DNA of 7,354 nt from assembly GCA_037443425.1 (NCBI GenBank), contig JBBIOI010000147.1, forward strand, positions 1 through 7,354. Direction: 5' to 3'. A program made the translations under genes and the position numbers. The notes below the pieces were generated by a model, which was not told the DNA's origin, did no database searches, and saw only the letters and a list, made by a program, of their open reading frames with translations. This DNA comes from JBBIOI01 sp037443425 (GTDB lineage: Bacteria; Desulfobacterota; BSN033; UBA1163). Within the stretch, counting starts at the first letter, position 1; every line of letters starts with the position of its first letter. Shown here piece by piece: positions 5,380 to 7,354 of the stretch.

Positions 5380-5769
5380 TTAATCTTTTGCTCTTTTTTT
5401 AAGTATCCCTAATAGATCAATTTCTTTTGAGCCTTTCTTTTCACTTTGTATCTTAAGCTTGATCTCTTCTCTTTTCCAATCTTTCTCTTTAACCATATTC
5501 TTTTCGATCCATCTGTCAATTGCTTTTATATCAAAGAGAACACGGGTTCCTATCTTTATGTATGGTAGCCTCTTCAGTGCTGCTAATCGATAAATAGTAT
5601 CAGTAGAGACATTCAAATATTGGCTTGCCTCCTTTGCAGTAATTAATCTTCGTAATTCAGGTATCTTTTTTAGTCTTCCCTCAATCCTTTCAAGATACTT
5701 TTCTACCAAAAGATCTGTTAACATATCTAAAAATAACCTTATCTCTTGTGGTATATGCTCATTCTCCAT
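5380..5769 (-). CDS. Excisionase/MerR-like helix-turn-helix DNA-binding protein (HTH_17)
   Basis: 129 residues. The HTH_17 domain spans about 42-91: LITAKEASQYLNVSTDTIYR, then LKRLPYIKIGTRVLFDIKAIDRWIEK, the classic recognition helix plus wing of the excisionase family. An N-terminal acidic/hydrophobic helix (about 8-35) may dimerise, and the tail (91-129) is highly charged. The ATG is 10 bp after the receiver-LpxC stop with AGGAG just before it, so the two genes are cotranscribed. Family members include phage excisionases and chromosomal regulators. With no integrase or attachment site here, a chromosomal regulator is more likely than a mobile-element gene. Its target is unknown; an inverted repeat sits immediately downstream. 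Confidence 0.85.
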   Translation of the reverse strand: MENEHIPQEIRLFLDMLTDLLVEKYLERIEGRLKKIPELRRLITAKEASQYLNVSTDTIYRLAALKRLPYIKIGTRVLFDIKAIDRWIEKNMVKEKDWKREEIKLKIQSEKKGSKEIDLLGILKKRAKD

Positions 5770-5779
5770 TTAGGTCTCC

Positions 5780-7132
5780 TCACAAACCTTTTCCCTTTAT
5801 GATTTGCTGGATCTTTTTTAATAAAGCAATATTTTCAGTATGTCCTGTGAAGTAGGCGGTTACTTTACCCCTTATAGGACGACCAAGAAGATAAAAATCA
5901 CCTATTAGATCTAAAATCTTATGCCTTACAAATTCATCAGGGAACCTTAATTCAGTATTTACAACTCTTTCATCATCAACAAGGATAAAATTGTGAAGTC
6001 TTCCTCCTCCACCCATACCCATCCTTCCAAGCATCTCAACATCCTTTAAGAAGCCAAAAGTCCTCGCAGGAGCGATCTGTTCTTTGAAGAATTCTGTATT
6101 CTCAAGAGAAAAACTAAAACTCTGTTTTCCTATGGGGGGTGGATAATCAAGATAAAAATGGACGGAAAAAACTTCTGAAGGTTCTATAATTATTGATTTA
6201 TTACCCTTTGTATATTCGATTCTCTGATCTATTACCAATTCATCAATCCTGCCCTCTTGTTCTTCTATACCTGCTTCTTCTATTATTTTACAAAACTCAA
6301 TAGCTGAACCATCCATAATAGGAATCTCTTCTATCATCTTTATCATAAGATTTGTTATTCTGTAGGCATGAAGGACTGCCATTAAATGTTCAACTGTTTT
6401 TGCAACTGCTTTCCCTTTTCTTAAAGTTGTAGCAAATTCTGTAGCTTGAACATAATCCACATGAGCAGGAACCACCTCTTCTGATGATATATTCCCAAAA
6501 AGTATTCCACTACCAGGAGGAAGTGGCTGGAATAATAGTCCTGTTTTCATCCCGGAATGCAATCCCGTACCATAAACAACCATACTCCTCTTAAGGGTTT
6601 GTTGCGGAAATAATGAAGCTGACTTCTTAATCACACTCTTTAATGAACCCGATTCCCTATTGGTATTTAAAAATGTACTAAAACCTAAATCTTTATCTTT
6701 TGAATTATCTCCTTGAAACTCTTTGTAAGAATTGATTTTCCCTTCTTGCTTACCCGCAAGCAAATATTTTTGTTGATCCAATGCATTCTTAATGGTTAAA
6801 AGAAGGGTCTCAAGGGATAATGGTTTCTCTATAAAATCAAATGCCCCAAGCCTTACAGCGGTCATTGCAGTAGAAATAGTTGCATGACCCGATATCATGA
6901 TCACCTGAGTGTCAGGCGATATCCACTTCATACGCCTTAGAACTTCTATCCCATCCATCCCTGGCATCCAGATGTCGAGAAGGACAAGGGCTGGCAATTC
7001 ATTCTTAAAGATCTCTATTGCTTCTTGACCACTTTTTGCTGTTACAACCTTAAATCCCTCGTCTTTCAGCACACCCTCTATCGATTGAACAACACTCTCC
7101 TCATCATCCACAATCAGGATCTTTTCTTTCAT
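5780..7132 (-). CDS. lpxC: NtrX-like receiver domain fused to LpxC (UDP-3-O-acyl-N-acetylglucosamine deacetylase)
   Basis: 450 residues in one frame. Residues 1-120 are a response-regulator receiver: acidic pocket D9/D10, phosphoacceptor Asp53 in LLDIWMPGMDG, Ser81 (ISGHA) and Lys103 (IEKPLSLE). The wording is close to NtrX. Residues 121-175 form a polar linker. From TLKRSMVVYGTGLHSG (179-194) to the end is a full-length LpxC, the zinc enzyme for the first committed step of lipid A synthesis. Zinc ligands are His249 (TVEH), His404 and Asp408 (HKILD); the catalytic Glu248, Asp412 and His431 (TGH) are present. Both halves therefore look functional. The sigma-54 AAA+ and DNA-binding parts of NtrX are absent. 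ATG 7132 has AGGAG about 12 nt upstream, a slightly long spacing. That phosphorylation tunes LPS synthesis is inference. Confidence 0.95.
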   Translation of the reverse strand: MKEKILIVDDEESVVQSIEGVLKDEGFKVVTAKSGQEAIEIFKNELPALVLLDIWMPGMDGIEVLRRMKWISPDTQVIMISGHATISTAMTAVRLGAFDFIEKPLSLETLLLTIKNALDQQKYLLAGKQEGKINSYKEFQGDNSKDKDLGFSTFLNTNRESGSLKSVIKKSASLFPQQTLKRSMVVYGTGLHSGMKTGLLFQPLPPGSGILFGNISSEEVVPAHVDYVQATEFATTLRKGKAVAKTVEHLMAVLHAYRITNLMIKMIEEIPIMDGSAIEFCKIIEEAGIEEQEGRIDELVIDQRIEYTKGNKSIIIEPSEVFSVHFYLDYPPPIGKQSFSFSLENTEFFKEQIAPARTFGFLKDVEMLGRMGMGGGGRLHNFILVDDERVVNTELRFPDEFVRHKILDLIGDFYLLGRPIRGKVTAYFTGHTENIALLKKIQQIIKGKGL

Positions 7133-7250
7133 AATTTTTCACTCTCCTGGCAAATCATTCTTAATACTTAATACCCATTATCATACCCCTGATAAATAAT
7201 CAACATAACATTTCAATCAACCATTACACATGGGCCTATGATAGAGGCTA

Positions 7251-7354
7251 TCAATAATTTCCAATTCCTACTTTCTGTTTGAGTATATTCAAATCCTCTT
7301 CTGAATGGGCAAAGATACTTGTATTTCCAAGTCTTACATTTTTAAGACCAACTG
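7251..7354 (-). CDS. C-terminal 33 residues of an unidentified protein, cut by the right edge
   Basis: An open frame from the right edge ends at TGA 7251-7253. It reads VGLKNVRLGNTSIFAHSEED and then LNILKQKVGIGNY. It looks protein-like, but I cannot assign a family from so short a tail. Between this stop and the receiver-LpxC start lie 118 bp (7133-7250) that must hold the promoter of the LpxC gene, unless it is cotranscribed; only weak candidate boxes are visible. Confidence 0.5.
   Translation of the reverse strand, partial: VGLKNVRLGNTSIFAHSEEDLNILKQKVGIGNY

Noticed and set aside
5286..5402. Plus-strand 38-codon frame starting MRKHPSHLNH
   Set aside because: No ribosome site, antisense to the mini-unit signals and to the end of the HTH gene; hydrophobic tail follows from T-rich sequence.
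5380..5769. Phage or integrative-element excisionase
   Set aside because: Fold matches the excisionase family, but no integrase, attachment repeats or other mobile genes are nearby and it is cotranscribed with lpxC.
1..7354. CRISPR array, tRNA or rRNA genes, insertion sequence
   Set aside because: No regularly spaced repeats, tRNA cloverleaf, rRNA sequence or transposase reading frame was seen.

Overview
The window is AT-rich and looks like the chromosome of a Gram-negative, probably anaerobic bacterium of the Desulfobacterota/Nitrospirota type. This is inferred from an LpxC enzyme (lipid A synthesis), an acyl-CoA dehydrogenase with its electron-transfer flavoprotein (ETF), a GEMM-I cyclic-di-GMP riboswitch, a type IV pilin and sigma-54-like promoters. 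No single marker fixes the taxon.

Left block, 1-4052, minus strand: a good sigma-70 promoter (4024-4052) drives a tight operon of acyl-CoA dehydrogenase, ETF beta, ETF alpha, and a DUF1460 amidase-like gene that runs off the left edge. The first three make an acyl-CoA oxidation and electron-transfer module. The ETF alpha carries a C-terminal XRE helix-turn-helix plus cupin, so a flavoprotein is fused to what is normally a separate small-molecule-responsive repressor.

Middle block, 4160-5200, plus strand: a sigma-54-like promoter leads directly into a GEMM-I c-di-GMP aptamer and then an intrinsic terminator. The left arm of the terminator is an exact 11-nt complement of an aptamer segment, a clear OFF-switch design. 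The first gene behind the switch is a 40-residue one-helix membrane protein. Behind that lies a type IV pilin with a second sigma-54-like promoter of its own. The pilin unit ends at a bidirectional terminator.

Right block, 5170-7354, minus strand: a NtrX-like receiver domain fused to a complete LpxC, followed 10 bp later by an excisionase-type helix-turn-helix protein. Between that gene and the shared terminator is a self-contained mini-unit: sigma-70 promoter, ten-base perfect Shine-Dalgarno, 16-codon ORF, competing hairpins and terminator. It could be a small-peptide gene or a structured small RNA. The C-terminal tail of an unidentified gene enters at the right edge.

The recurring theme is unusual coupling of regulation to surface or energy functions: ETF with a repressor, LpxC with a receiver, and pilin plus small membrane protein with c-di-GMP. 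All coordinates and motifs were read by hand; no database search was possible.
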